Numbered from the stretch's first letter, positions 1-7,964 are shown. The stretch is 64,000 nucleotides of DNA from Candidatus Sysuiplasma superficiale (GCA_019720975.1 JAGVSJ010000001.1:62001-126000), one strand, 5' to 3'. The notes: generated by a model from the sequence alone, not told the origin. Made by a program: numbers and translations.

Positions 1-273
1 GACAGGGAGGTGTCCGTGGGGTTCAGCGCTGCAATACTGAATGAGGCGGCAAGGGCGGGGGCCGATTTTGTTGTGACAATGTGCCCGCTCGGGCACATGA
101 ACATAGAGGCGAACATTCCTGCGATAGTGAAGCAGTACGGAATGGAGGTCGTGAGGCCTGTGGTCTACTTTACGCAGCTGATGGCGCTCGCTTTCGGTCA
201 CAGCAGGAGGGAGGCGAGGCTTTCCGACAATTTCTCCGAAGCGGGAAAAGTTTTACAGGAGAAGGGATTCTAG
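1..273 (+). CDS. HdrB-like (sHdrB) subunit, C-terminal end only
   Basis: The gene enters from the left edge and only its last 90 or so codons are visible. The segment reads as the second CCG domain of a heterodisulfide-reductase B subunit: a GADFVVTMCP stretch followed by helices and the usual hydrophobic end. In methanogen HdrB this domain helps hold a noncubane Fe-S cluster. In the sHdr complexes of sulfur oxidisers, HdrB-like subunits take part in oxidising sulfane sulfur carried to the complex. Here the CPxC pair expected in the domain reads CPLG, so one cysteine is replaced by glycine. The next gene encodes a lipoate-binding protein 12 bases downstream, which favours the sHdr type over a methanogenic Hdr. 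Family assignment is fairly safe; which B paralogue (B1 or B2) cannot be told. Confidence 0.75.
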   Translation, partial: DREVSVGFSAAILNEAARAGADFVVTMCPLGHMNIEANIPAIVKQYGMEVVRPVVYFTQLMALAFGHSRREARLSDNFSEAGKVLQEKGF

Positions 274-285
274 TATGGTGATTGT

Positions 286-735
286 ATGGCATTCATAAAC
301 GGGTGCGAACTGCCGGATGATCTGTTCTACTTTGTTGAGGGGAATCAGATGTCCTGGGTGAGGTTCGAAGGGAATGAGGCGGTCATTGGTCTGACAGATC
401 CTGCACAGACCAGAGCGGGGAAGATTGTGGTGATAAGGGTAAAGGGAGAGGGAACTACCAGACCGAAGGGAAAACCACTTGCCACCATTGAAAGCGGAAA
501 GTGGGCCGGCGCCGTTATATCGCCTCTCACAGGAACGGTTGTAAGGGCAAATGAACAGCTGGCATCCAGTCCCGAACTGATAAACAACGATCCGTACGGA
601 CAGGGCTGGATTGTGCGCATTAGTGTCGCGAATCAGGAGGAAAAGGCGGCCCTGCTGAATGGCGAGAAGGCGATGGAGAAATACAGGGAACTTATTGCGA
701 AGGACAACATACGATGCATGAGATGCAAGCAGTGA
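286..735 (+). CDS. lbpA: Lipoate-binding protein LbpA (GcvH-like) of the sHdr pathway
   Basis: A 149-residue member of the glycine-cleavage H / lipoyl-domain family. The lipoyl-lysine hairpin is seen as IESGKWAGAV with the modified lysine at about residue 72, followed by the SPLTGTVV strand typical of these folds. No other glycine-cleavage gene is nearby. Instead the neighbours are an HdrB-like protein, DsrE-like proteins and a lipoate ligase, the context in which LbpA proteins act as lipoyl carriers of sulfur intermediates to sHdr. Unusual is a C-terminal CMRC pair (residues 144-147) just before the end, a potential extra redox or metal site. The start at ATG 286 follows the upstream gene by 12 bases. 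Confidence 0.88.
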   Translation: MAFINGCELPDDLFYFVEGNQMSWVRFEGNEAVIGLTDPAQTRAGKIVVIRVKGEGTTRPKGKPLATIESGKWAGAVISPLTGTVVRANEQLASSPELINNDPYGQGWIVRISVANQEEKAALLNGEKAMEKYRELIAKDNIRCMRCKQ

Positions 736-739
736 GGTG

Positions 740-1123
740 ATGTGTCTGGCGGATGTTGAAGGCAAAAAACTTCTGATAGTGATGACAACAGGGCCGGAGG
801 ATCCGGAGAAGACGTATGCGCCGTTCTATACAGCCGCGCTTTCGGCTGCGATGGAGGTTGACACTTCAATGTACTTCCTCATGCACGCCCCCAAACTTCT
901 CAAAAACGGTTCAGCGGAGCAGGTGAAACTCAAGAAAGGGGGAACGCTCAAGCAGTTCATAAACATGGCTCTCGAGGGAGGGGTCAAATTCTACGCATGC
1001 GAGGAGAGCCTGAGGAGCCTCTGTGAAATTGACCCCGCTGATGTTATCGAAGGTGTGAAGATAGTGGGCTCATCGACACTGGCGGATCTCGCCCTTGAAG
1101 CTGATTCGGTACTGAGCTTCTGA
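740..1123 (+). CDS. DsrE-family sulfurtransferase-like protein (DsrE3/DsrE2 type)
   Basis: A small protein of about 127 residues with a Rossmann-like DsrE/DsrF fold: an N-terminal strand LLIVMTTG, a helix with YTAALSAAM, and a hydrophobic end. The candidate sulfur-carrying cysteine lies in FYACEESLRSLC, two cysteines seven residues apart, as in DsrE2/DsrE3 proteins that relay sulfane sulfur in sHdr-containing organisms. It begins right after lbpA: a GTG at 737 and an ATG at 740 overlap, and I prefer the ATG. It lies between the carrier LbpA and its ligase, consistent with handing sulfur to the lipoyl arm or to sHdr. The exact DsrE subtype is inference. Confidence 0.78.
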   Translation: MCLADVEGKKLLIVMTTGPEDPEKTYAPFYTAALSAAMEVDTSMYFLMHAPKLLKNGSAEQVKLKKGGTLKQFINMALEGGVKFYACEESLRSLCEIDPADVIEGVKIVGSSTLADLALEADSVLSF

Positions 1124-1130
1124 GGTTTGC

Positions 1131-2252
1131 ATGGAGGAGCTTGGCGTCATCAGGCTCGGGGCAGTGGACGGCTACACGATGACCAATGCATTCGCCGTGT
1201 TGGCCGGTTCAGTAAGTGAGGGGGAGAGGGGTGACACACTTGTTGTCTGTCATTCCGAGAAACCTTTCGCCAATGTTGGCTTCCACCAGGAGGCTCTGGA
1301 GGAGATTGATATAGACTACTGCACAAGGAATTCCATTCCAGTTGTCAGGAGACTGATAGGCGGAGGAGCGATTGCTGACGGGCCCTGGGAGGAGGATTAT
1401 TTCTTCATAACATCCCTGGATTCACCGGTGACCTCCGGCACAATCGGTGACTATTACGGCAGGATGCTCGAACCCGTGGCTGCAGTGCTCGGCAGATTTG
1501 GCGTGTATGCCTCCAGGCAGGGATTGAATGACCTTGCAGTGAATGGGAGAAAGATAAGCGCCAACGGGGCCGTTGACATTGAAGGCGCAAGGGTTCTCAC
1601 GGGGGACATACTGCTTGACCTCGACATCAACATCATGGCGGGCATACTGAAGGTGCCGGATGCCAAATTCAGGGACAAGATGGCTGCATCCATGAGCGAG
1701 CACCTGACGTCAATGCGCATCGAACTGGGGAGGGAGATAAAGAGGGAGGATGTCGCAGAATCATTGATCGAGGCTTTCGGAAGGGGATACAGCAGAGTTC
1801 AGGAAACATCACTTTCAGACTACGAAAAGAAGAGACTGAAAGGTCTTATAGACGAACACAGCAAACCGGAATGGGTTTTTTCAAGGGACAGCGTACGCAG
1901 CGAACTGATGTCGGACAGGCGCGTCGTAAAGATCAAGGAGGATACGTTCCTCTGCCAGGCTGATTACAAGGCACAGAAGCTCATCAGGGTGACAATGCTT
2001 GCGGAGGACGGGAGGATTGCGAACATCATCATATCAGGTGACTTCTTCACTGTGCCGGTGAGCTGGTCCGTTGGAAGGATTGAGAATGCACTTGCGGGGA
2101 CGGAGCTGACACAGAGTGCAATCATCGCGAAGATCACGAAGGTTCTGTCAGAGGAGCATGTAACTGTTCTGGGCGCATCGCCTGAGGACTTCACACGCGC
2201 AATACTCGAGGCGGCAAAACATCCTGCCATCAGGAGGGGCGGGGGCACTTGA
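1131..2252 (+). CDS. lplA: Lipoate:protein ligase with fused LplA and LplB-like domains, sLpl(AB) type
   Basis: A 373-residue biotin/lipoate ligase. The N-terminal catalytic domain (about 1-230) carries VVRRLIGGGAI, equivalent to the RRxSGGGxV lipoate/AMP loop, and DLAVNGRKISANG with the catalytic lysine. The C-terminal part (about 240-373) with PEWVFSRD resembles the LplB/accessory domain. In the sHdr pathway a dedicated ligase of this AB form attaches lipoate or octanoate to LbpA, which here is encoded 400 bases upstream. The stop codon overlaps the TTG start of the next gene, so the two are translationally coupled. No LipS-type radical SAM lipoyl synthase is seen in this window; it could lie upstream. 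Confidence 0.88.
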   Translation: MEELGVIRLGAVDGYTMTNAFAVLAGSVSEGERGDTLVVCHSEKPFANVGFHQEALEEIDIDYCTRNSIPVVRRLIGGGAIADGPWEEDYFFITSLDSPVTSGTIGDYYGRMLEPVAAVLGRFGVYASRQGLNDLAVNGRKISANGAVDIEGARVLTGDILLDLDINIMAGILKVPDAKFRDKMAASMSEHLTSMRIELGREIKREDVAESLIEAFGRGYSRVQETSLSDYEKKRLKGLIDEHSKPEWVFSRDSVRSELMSDRRVVKIKEDTFLCQADYKAQKLIRVTMLAEDGRIANIIISGDFFTVPVSWSVGRIENALAGTELTQSAIIAKITKVLSEEHVTVLGASPEDFTRAILEAAKHPAIRRGGGT

Positions 2253-3343
2253 CTGATTCAGACCCTGCTGAAGCAATATCGCGTGTTCCGCATCCGGAGG
2301 AGAATGCGACTCTCGCCAGCATGGGATGGATCTGGAATGTTGATGTGAAAGAGCGGAAGGTGAAGGTCACTGTTTCTGTGCCGGGTAAATACCCCTTCAC
2401 GTCTGTGATTGAAAACGACATAACGGCAGTACTTGAGGAGAAAGGTTACAGCGCAGAGGTGGAGTTCGCACAGGCGGCTGAGAAGGAAGAGCCGGGAAAG
2501 GTGAAGAGGAAGGTGGAGCTGCCTGTCGTCGGACAGGGCGGGGGAACTCACACCGGCATTGATGCGCTCCCGAGGCAGGGCATACGGAACATAATAGCTG
2601 TAGCATCCGGCAAGGGCGGTGTCGGAAAGAGCTTCATGACGGCTGTTCTGGGTACGCATCTCTCAATGCTCGGCTACAGGACAGCGATAATAGATGCCGA
2701 CATAACGGGACCCTGCATCTCAAGGATGTTCGGTCTCTCTGCGCTTCCAGGCATGGGGGAGGACGGGAAGATTGAACCACTCGTCTCACAGGGCGGGCTG
2801 CGCATCATGTCCATAGACGTTATAATGGACAGGTTCAGAACGCCGCTGATATGGAGAGGGCCGCTCATAAACAGCGCGATCAGAGGGCTGTTCTCTGAGA
2901 CAAGGTGGGGGGACATACATTATCTGCTGGTTGACCTTCCGCCGGGAACTTCGGATGCACCGCTCACTGTGTTCCAGTCAATGAAGCCGGACGGAGTGGT
3001 CTTCGTCACAAGTCCCATGGAGATAGCGAGATCTGTTGTTTCAAGGGCTGTGTCGATGGCGAAGGAGATGCATGTGCCTGTGATTGGTTTCGTGGAGAAC
3101 ATGTCACATCTCGTGCTTCCGGGCAACAAGACAATCAATATCTTCGGCAGGGAGAGCAGCGAAAGGGCCGCTGCTGAGTTCGGGATACCCTTCCTCGGTT
3201 CCATTCCAATAGACACAGCGGTGAGTGCGCTCTCGGACCGGGGAGAGATCGAACTGTACAGGAACAGCGAACTGTTCACCATAATAAGAAGGATGAGGTT
3301 CAGACTCGCAGAACTTCATTCTGCGCGCAAGGAGAGTGTGTGA
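2249..3343 (+). CDS. MIP18-Mrp (ApbC/Nbp35) P-loop ATPase, putative Fe-S cluster carrier
   Basis: A 364-residue protein with an N-terminal MIP18/DUF59-like domain (about 20-75) and a C-terminal Mrp ATPase domain. The deviant Walker A is ASGKGGVGKSF, followed by IIDADITGP and a VDLPPGTSD switch. It is the expected carrier for loading Fe-S clusters into target proteins such as HdrA/HdrB-like subunits. The CxxC that Mrp proteins usually use to bridge a cluster, located just before the IFG motif, is absent: the segment reads MSHLVLPGNKTINIFG. The TTG start at 2249 overlaps the ligase stop (TTGA) and has a purine-rich AGGAGGGG just upstream. A role dedicated to the sulfur operon is inferred from position. 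Confidence 0.85.
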   Translation: MTDSDPAEAISRVPHPEENATLASMGWIWNVDVKERKVKVTVSVPGKYPFTSVIENDITAVLEEKGYSAEVEFAQAAEKEEPGKVKRKVELPVVGQGGGTHTGIDALPRQGIRNIIAVASGKGGVGKSFMTAVLGTHLSMLGYRTAIIDADITGPCISRMFGLSALPGMGEDGKIEPLVSQGGLRIMSIDVIMDRFRTPLIWRGPLINSAIRGLFSETRWGDIHYLLVDLPPGTSDAPLTVFQSMKPDGVVFVTSPMEIARSVVSRAVSMAKEMHVPVIGFVENMSHLVLPGNKTINIFGRESSERAAAEFGIPFLGSIPIDTAVSALSDRGEIELYRNSELFTIIRRMRFRLAELHSARKESV

Positions 3344-3538
3344 TTGAGGGTCAGGGTAATCTCAAGGATCGGCGATCCGTTCCTTTCTCCGCATGCGCCC
3401 TCTGCGGACATTGGCAGGGAGCATATGGAGGTGCTCAACAGTCTCTTCTTTGACGGTAGCGTGGACATCGGCGGCGTGGTCGAGATTGACGGCACGAGAT
3501 ATGTGTGCACTGCCTCCGGCTGGGTAAGGGAGGTGTAA
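3344..3538 (+). CDS. Small protein of unknown function inside the sulfur operon
   Basis: A 64-residue ORF that begins on a TTG directly abutting the stop of the Mrp gene (TGA TTG) and ends three bases before the next start. Such placement inside a packed operon argues that it is real. The sequence looks like a small beta-rich module (MRVRVISRIG, then VEIDGTRYVC and SGWVREV at the end) with one cysteine. It lacks the CPxP motif of TusA, so it is not the missing TusA. I do not recognise a family. Confidence 0.6.
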   Translation: MRVRVISRIGDPFLSPHAPSADIGREHMEVLNSLFFDGSVDIGGVVEIDGTRYVCTASGWVREV

Positions 3539-3541
3539 CCG

Positions 3542-3886
3542 GTGCGTATCCTGTGTCTCCTCTTCACCTCGCCGGTGCAGCACAGGGGACCGGAGCACAT
3601 GCTCAAGCTTGTGGAGGAGATGACAGGAAAGGGGAACAGAGTAGAGTTGTTTTTGCTCGGGGACGGGGTATACAATTCATCAGCCGCCCTTGCAACAAAG
3701 AAAGGTGCCCCGGTGGTTCTGGCTCTGTCGCAGATGCGGGGAATAAGGATAACCGATTGCTCAACATGCGCTGGAATGCGCGGTGTCGATGAGCTGATTG
3801 GCAATGCACGCCTCGGAACGCTCGAGGATCTGACTGAGGAAATGGAGAGAGCCGATGTTATTCTCAGTTATACCGGTGAGGAATGA
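3542..3886 (+). CDS. DsrE-like protein (DsrEFH-type sulfur relay)
   Basis: A 114-residue DsrE/TusD-like protein beginning on GTG 3542. It opens with MRILCLLFTSPVQ and has the VELFLLGDGVY strand that is diagnostic of the DsrE/TusD family. The conserved active cysteine lies in ITDCSTCAGMRG, a CxxC arrangement close to that of DsrE. DsrE, together with DsrF and DsrH, forms a cytoplasmic hexamer that passes sulfane sulfur. The two following genes fit the other two subunits in the right order, overlapping by 4 and 1 bases. In an organism without visible Dsr genes, the trio most likely serves the sHdr system. Confidence 0.85.
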   Translation: MRILCLLFTSPVQHRGPEHMLKLVEEMTGKGNRVELFLLGDGVYNSSAALATKKGAPVVLALSQMRGIRITDCSTCAGMRGVDELIGNARLGTLEDLTEEMERADVILSYTGEE

Positions 3887-4227
3887 TGAATGCCACTGTT
3901 GTTCTGACCAAACCTCCTCTTTCCACATCCCATTTCACCGAAGCACTGCGGGTCTCCCTCATGCTTTCCGCGCTCGGCCATCGGGTGAACCTTGTATTGA
4001 TTGATGAAGGTGTCCTTATACTGCTGGAAAAATCGGGAAGCAGTTTCGGCAACGAAACACTGCGGAATGCGGAGGGTGTTGAGGGTCTCGAAATACTGAT
4101 ACACAGAGGGTCTCTTGAACGTCTTCTCCATGGACAGGACAGAGACTGCGGCAGGAAGGGCTACAGGATAGTGGATTCGGCAGAACTCGCCCGTATATTG
4201 CTCTCAACAAAGACGCTGGTGTTCTGA
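3883..4227 (+). CDS. DsrF/TusC-like protein
   Basis: A 114-residue protein of the DsrE/F superfamily with the N-terminal VVLTKPPLSTSHFTEALR stretch, where Thr-Lys-Pro-Pro resembles the KxPPxG segment of DsrF/TusC. The central segment HRVNLVLIDEGVLILL is the domain's typical strand-helix. There is no strictly conserved sulfur-carrying cysteine near the middle, as expected for DsrF, which is mainly structural. It overlaps the DsrE-like gene by ATGA and the DsrH-like gene by one base, so the three are probably translated as a stoichiometric unit. Subfamily assignment rests on order and length as much as on sequence. Confidence 0.78.
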   Translation: MMNATVVLTKPPLSTSHFTEALRVSLMLSALGHRVNLVLIDEGVLILLEKSGSSFGNETLRNAEGVEGLEILIHRGSLERLLHGQDRDCGRKGYRIVDSAELARILLSTKTLVF

Positions 4228-4511
4228 TGGCTGCGGTAATATACCTGAGGAGAAGGCTCAACCCGGAATCGCAGTGGATGGATGTCATAGCCGAGATATG
4301 TTCCATCACTGGCACAACGATAATACTTGAGGGTGCCTCACTCTTTTCACTCGACAGCATCAGAAGCGCTCTGGAAAGAAGAGGTGCCACGGCGCGCATC
4401 TGTGCCGTTGATGGCGGATACCGGGCCATCGCTGATAAACAGGCTGATATTGTTGCGTACCAGGACATCGCCTCACTCATCGAGATGGCTGATAGTGTCA
4501 TCTCCTTCTGA
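4227..4511 (+). CDS. DsrH/TusB-like protein
   Basis: A 94-residue protein and the last gene of the operon. It has the size and layout of DsrH/TusB: a short strand, a helix, the GTTIILEGASLFSL strand, and a C-terminal hydrophobic end. DsrH normally carries one conserved cysteine near the C terminus. Here the cysteines are C28 in EICSIT and one in ARICAVDG, so the usual position is not obviously kept. The third position after DsrE-like and DsrF-like genes supports the call more than the sequence alone. Confidence 0.7.
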   Translation: MAAVIYLRRRLNPESQWMDVIAEICSITGTTIILEGASLFSLDSIRSALERRGATARICAVDGGYRAIADKQADIVAYQDIASLIEMADSVISF

Positions 4512-4578
4512 TGATCTTTCGGCCGTATAATGAGCCGGTGGAGTCCTCCCTGAAAACACATCTAATATATGCTGCCGC

Positions 4579-7242
4579 ATGCGGAAGCGGGAGATGAGCA
4601 AAGTACAGGGACATACAGGGTTCGGGGAACTAAGATCGGACGTGAGGCTGTTGTCGTCGATCCTGGGCCGAACCATTGAGGAGGTGGAAGGAAGAGAGGC
4701 TTTCGAGCTCGTCGAAAGATGCAGAAAATCAGCAGTGCGGTCGAGGAAAGGTGATCGCAGCGCCTCAAGGGAGCTTGAAAATATAATGCGCGGTCTTCGC
4801 CCCGAACAGCTCAGGCTTGTGGCAAGGGCATTCACCGCGTACTTTGAGATAGTGAATGTTGCAGAGGATGTGTCGAGGATCAGAGCACTTGAGAGAGGGA
4901 GGAAGGAGGGGAGCCTTGACAGCACAGTATCCGGAATGGTGAAATCGATGTCTGAAATCGGAATGAGCGCTGGCGATGTGCTGCGCTTCTTCTCATCCCT
5001 GGATCTCTGTTTTGTCTTCACCCCCCATCCGACAGAGGCAAGGCGGAAGACCCAGATAGAGAAGATGAGAAGACTGGAAGAGGCGCTCCTCGACATGCAT
5101 TCCGGCTCCGGGGAAGACTGCAGGGAGAGGATTGAGGAGGAGATAGCCGAACTCTGGGGAAGCGATGAACTCAGACACAGGAAGGCTGTCATGGATGATG
5201 AGCTCAAGGCAGCGCTCTACTTCTTCGACATAAACGTCATCGAAGCCATACCTGTGTTCTACAGAAGGATCAGAAGGGCAATAGGAGAGCATTTCCCGGC
5301 ATTTGAGGGCAGAGTACCCACGTTCATAAGGTACGGGTCATGGATAGGATCGGATGCCGACGGAAACCCGTCTGTCGATGCTTTGACACTGCATTCAGCT
5401 CTCAGGACGCAGCGCAAAATACTTTTCAGGAAGTACACAGAGATGCTCAATTCACTGATATCGCACCTCTCCATTTCAACACGATATGCCCGCATAAATG
5501 AGGAAATGGAGCAACTCTTCCAGTCATTCAGGAGACAATTTCCGGAAGTGTGGAATGAGATTTCTGCAATAAATGAGAACGAGCCTTACAGAGCAATGTG
5601 CAGCTTCCTGATTGCCCGCCTTGCTGAAACAGAGAGGAATGGTGAGAGGCGCTTCAGGGATGGAGATGAGTTTCTCTCCTGCCTCAGGGTCATGCAGAGA
5701 AGCCTGTATGAGAGCGGATGGAAGCATGCGGCCGGCGGAAAACTTGAGGATCTGATACGTGCAGCGGAGACGTTTTCACTGCATATGGCATCGATGGATA
5801 TCCGCGTCCATTCGCTGGAGCAGGCCGTGACAGTAAGCAAGCTTGTCCGGAACATCACAGGTGAGGATTACGATGCGATGGATGATGTAAGAAAGATTGG
5901 AGTGCTCAAGGAACTCATCCGGACAGGCGGATGCAGCGCCGCCATTGAGACTGAGGGTGACAGACTGATCGGAATGCTTGAGGCGGCTGGTAAGGCGCTT
6001 TCCGAGTTCGGAAAGGGATGCATCGGCTCTTACATAATAAGCGACACACATTCAGAGGTTCAGGTATTTGAAGCGGTGTTCCTTGAGAAGGTGTGCGGCC
6101 TCTGGAGCGATGGGAACGGCATTCCCGTTGTGCCGCTGTTTGAGAGGTATTCTGATCTCAGACAAAGCGCCAAGATAATCGATGTGCTTTTCAGGGACAT
6201 TCTCTACAGTGATTTCCTCCGTGCCACAGGCGGAATACAGGAAGTGATGATAGGTTATTCCGACAGCAACAAGGATGCCGGCTATGTGACCTCAAGATGG
6301 CTGATATACAGGGCGCAGAGAGACATAATGGACAGGGCGGCAAAGGCTGGAGTACAGATCCGCTTTTTCCATGGCAGAGGGGGTTCAATAAGCAGGGGAG
6401 GTGGCCCCACATACCTCGCACTTGTATCCCAGCCGGCTGAAACCGCCATGTGCGGACTGAAATTCACCGAACAGGGCGAAGTGGTGTGGAGCAGATACCA
6501 CGACAGCGAAATCACCATGAGGGAATATGAGCAGACGCTGAGCGCAATATTCGCCCTGAGGACGGGAAGGAAAAGTGTAGAAAGAAGGTGGGTTGATGAG
6601 ATGGAGAAAGTTTCAGAAAGATCATACACCGCCTACCGGAAACTCATGGAGTGCAGACTTCTGCCTGTCTATTTCGGGGAAACAACACCTCTCCGTTACA
6701 TACACTCGCTGAATATGGGCACCAGACCTGCCGCCAGAGGGGAAGGCGGCATACGCGACCTCAGGGCCATACCGTGGGTCTTCTCATGGACGCAGAACAG
6801 GCACCTGATATCAGGATGGTACGGTGCCGGTTACGGCTTCTCCTCCGTCCCGACATACAGGCTATCGGAGATGAGCAGGCGCTGGGACTTCTTCAGATCG
6901 CTCATAGACATGCTATGCATGACGCTTGCAAAGGCAGACATGGAGGTCGCATCACTATACTCCGCACTTTCACCATCATCCCGCTCTGTTTTCAATGAGA
7001 TAAGGAAGGAATACAGGAGGACCGTGAGAACAGTCAGCCGGATTACGGGAAGCGGTGTGCTCCTTGCAGGAAACAGAACACTCAGGGAAAGCATAGCACT
7101 CAGGAATCCGTATGTGGATGTGCTGAACAGGGTGCAGGTAGAACTGGAGCGCAGGTTGAGATCGGAGAGAGATGCGGAACTGGAAAGAATAATGCTGCTG
7201 ACAATCAAGGGGATAGCCTACGGAATGAGGAACACCGGCTGA
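4579..7242 (+). CDS. ppc: Phosphoenolpyruvate carboxylase, bacterial-type
   Basis: An 887-residue PEP carboxylase that fixes bicarbonate onto PEP to give oxaloacetate. All landmark motifs are visible: FTPHPTEARRK with the catalytic histidine at about residue 150, GYSDSNKDAGY, FFHGRGGSISRGGGPT, and IPWVFSWTQNR near the C terminus. The length is that of the bacterial type and not the roughly 500-residue archaeal PpcA. The first ATG is at 4579. A TATA-like AATATAT at about 4564 and a GGGAG just before ATG 4594 suggest translation may begin at 4594. The gene is convergent with the regulator downstream. Transfer from bacteria at some point in the lineage is likely. Confidence 0.96.
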   Translation: MRKREMSKVQGHTGFGELRSDVRLLSSILGRTIEEVEGREAFELVERCRKSAVRSRKGDRSASRELENIMRGLRPEQLRLVARAFTAYFEIVNVAEDVSRIRALERGRKEGSLDSTVSGMVKSMSEIGMSAGDVLRFFSSLDLCFVFTPHPTEARRKTQIEKMRRLEEALLDMHSGSGEDCRERIEEEIAELWGSDELRHRKAVMDDELKAALYFFDINVIEAIPVFYRRIRRAIGEHFPAFEGRVPTFIRYGSWIGSDADGNPSVDALTLHSALRTQRKILFRKYTEMLNSLISHLSISTRYARINEEMEQLFQSFRRQFPEVWNEISAINENEPYRAMCSFLIARLAETERNGERRFRDGDEFLSCLRVMQRSLYESGWKHAAGGKLEDLIRAAETFSLHMASMDIRVHSLEQAVTVSKLVRNITGEDYDAMDDVRKIGVLKELIRTGGCSAAIETEGDRLIGMLEAAGKALSEFGKGCIGSYIISDTHSEVQVFEAVFLEKVCGLWSDGNGIPVVPLFERYSDLRQSAKIIDVLFRDILYSDFLRATGGIQEVMIGYSDSNKDAGYVTSRWLIYRAQRDIMDRAAKAGVQIRFFHGRGGSISRGGGPTYLALVSQPAETAMCGLKFTEQGEVVWSRYHDSEITMREYEQTLSAIFALRTGRKSVERRWVDEMEKVSERSYTAYRKLMECRLLPVYFGETTPLRYIHSLNMGTRPAARGEGGIRDLRAIPWVFSWTQNRHLISGWYGAGYGFSSVPTYRLSEMSRRWDFFRSLIDMLCMTLAKADMEVASLYSALSPSSRSVFNEIRKEYRRTVRTVSRITGSGVLLAGNRTLRESIALRNPYVDVLNRVQVELERRLRSERDAELERIMLLTIKGIAYGMRNTG

Positions 7243-7250
7243 CTTCCCTT

Positions 7251-7964
7251 TCAGCCTATTATCCTGCTGAATGGATTCGACTGGAATTCAACGTATTCTT
7301 CGCTTCGCCTGTGCAGTATTTTGAATGAGAATGAATGTTCACTGACATTGAGTTCGGCAGTCTCGACACCGGCACTCTTCAGCTTTGATATGAGGTAGGA
7401 GGCATATTCGCCGCACCTCATTTTCCTCTCCTCAAGCCTCTTCAGAACTTTCTCTGAAGGATAGTAGTGCTTGAATTTGCCGTTTTGAACCTCTATTACT
7501 GCACCAATATGTGTCAGCTTTCTGAGGAAATAACCCGTGGTATTCTGAGTCAGATCGAGGGAGCTCTTTATCTCCTTCTGTGTCATTCCGGGCTTTTCGA
7601 AAACCTTCCTGAATATCATGTTGGAGTTATCGTCATTCAGGACTGTAAGGAGCAGTGTCTCCGACGGCTCAAGATAGTTGCATGGATAGAAAACGGATTT
7701 GTTGTCCACCCTGTCTTCGGTTATGAACTCAGCCCTCTTCAGGGCACTCAGATGCCACTTCACCGTGTTGGGCGTGAGACCGACAACCCGGGAGATCTTC
7801 GACACGCTTGAGGCGGGATAGAGGTAAAGTGCCTGCAGTATCCTCTTTCTGTTGCCTGTAAGCAGTCTGCCTCCGCCTGCACCGGGTGCCCTGGATTCGC
7901 GGATAGGCGCTCTAATCTCTGTCATATCATCGCTCTTGGCGTTATGAAACCGGTGTTCAGACAA
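7251..7964 (-). CDS. Tandem winged-helix transcriptional regulator
   Basis: A 237-residue predicted DNA-binding protein. Two ArsR/MarR-like winged-helix modules follow one another: residues about 38-95 (SVSKISRVVGLTPNTVKWHL) and about 120-170 (MTQKEIKSSLDLTQNTTGYF). A C-terminal alpha/beta part has no recognised partner. Tandem winged-helix regulators of this sort are frequent in Thermoplasmata and halophilic archaea. Translation may start at TTG 7964, with a TATA-like AATATAAAC about 30 bases upstream, or at an ATG 13 codons in (MTEIRAP). It is divergent from the NfeD gene across a 143-base spacer holding a 12-bp palindrome. The target is unknown. Confidence 0.75.
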   Translation of the reverse strand: MSEHRFHNAKSDDMTEIRAPIRESRAPGAGGGRLLTGNRKRILQALYLYPASSVSKISRVVGLTPNTVKWHLSALKRAEFITEDRVDNKSVFYPCNYLEPSETLLLTVLNDDNSNMIFRKVFEKPGMTQKEIKSSLDLTQNTTGYFLRKLTHIGAVIEVQNGKFKHYYPSEKVLKRLEERKMRCGEYASYLISKLKSAGVETAELNVSEHSFSFKILHRRSEEYVEFQSNPFSRIIG

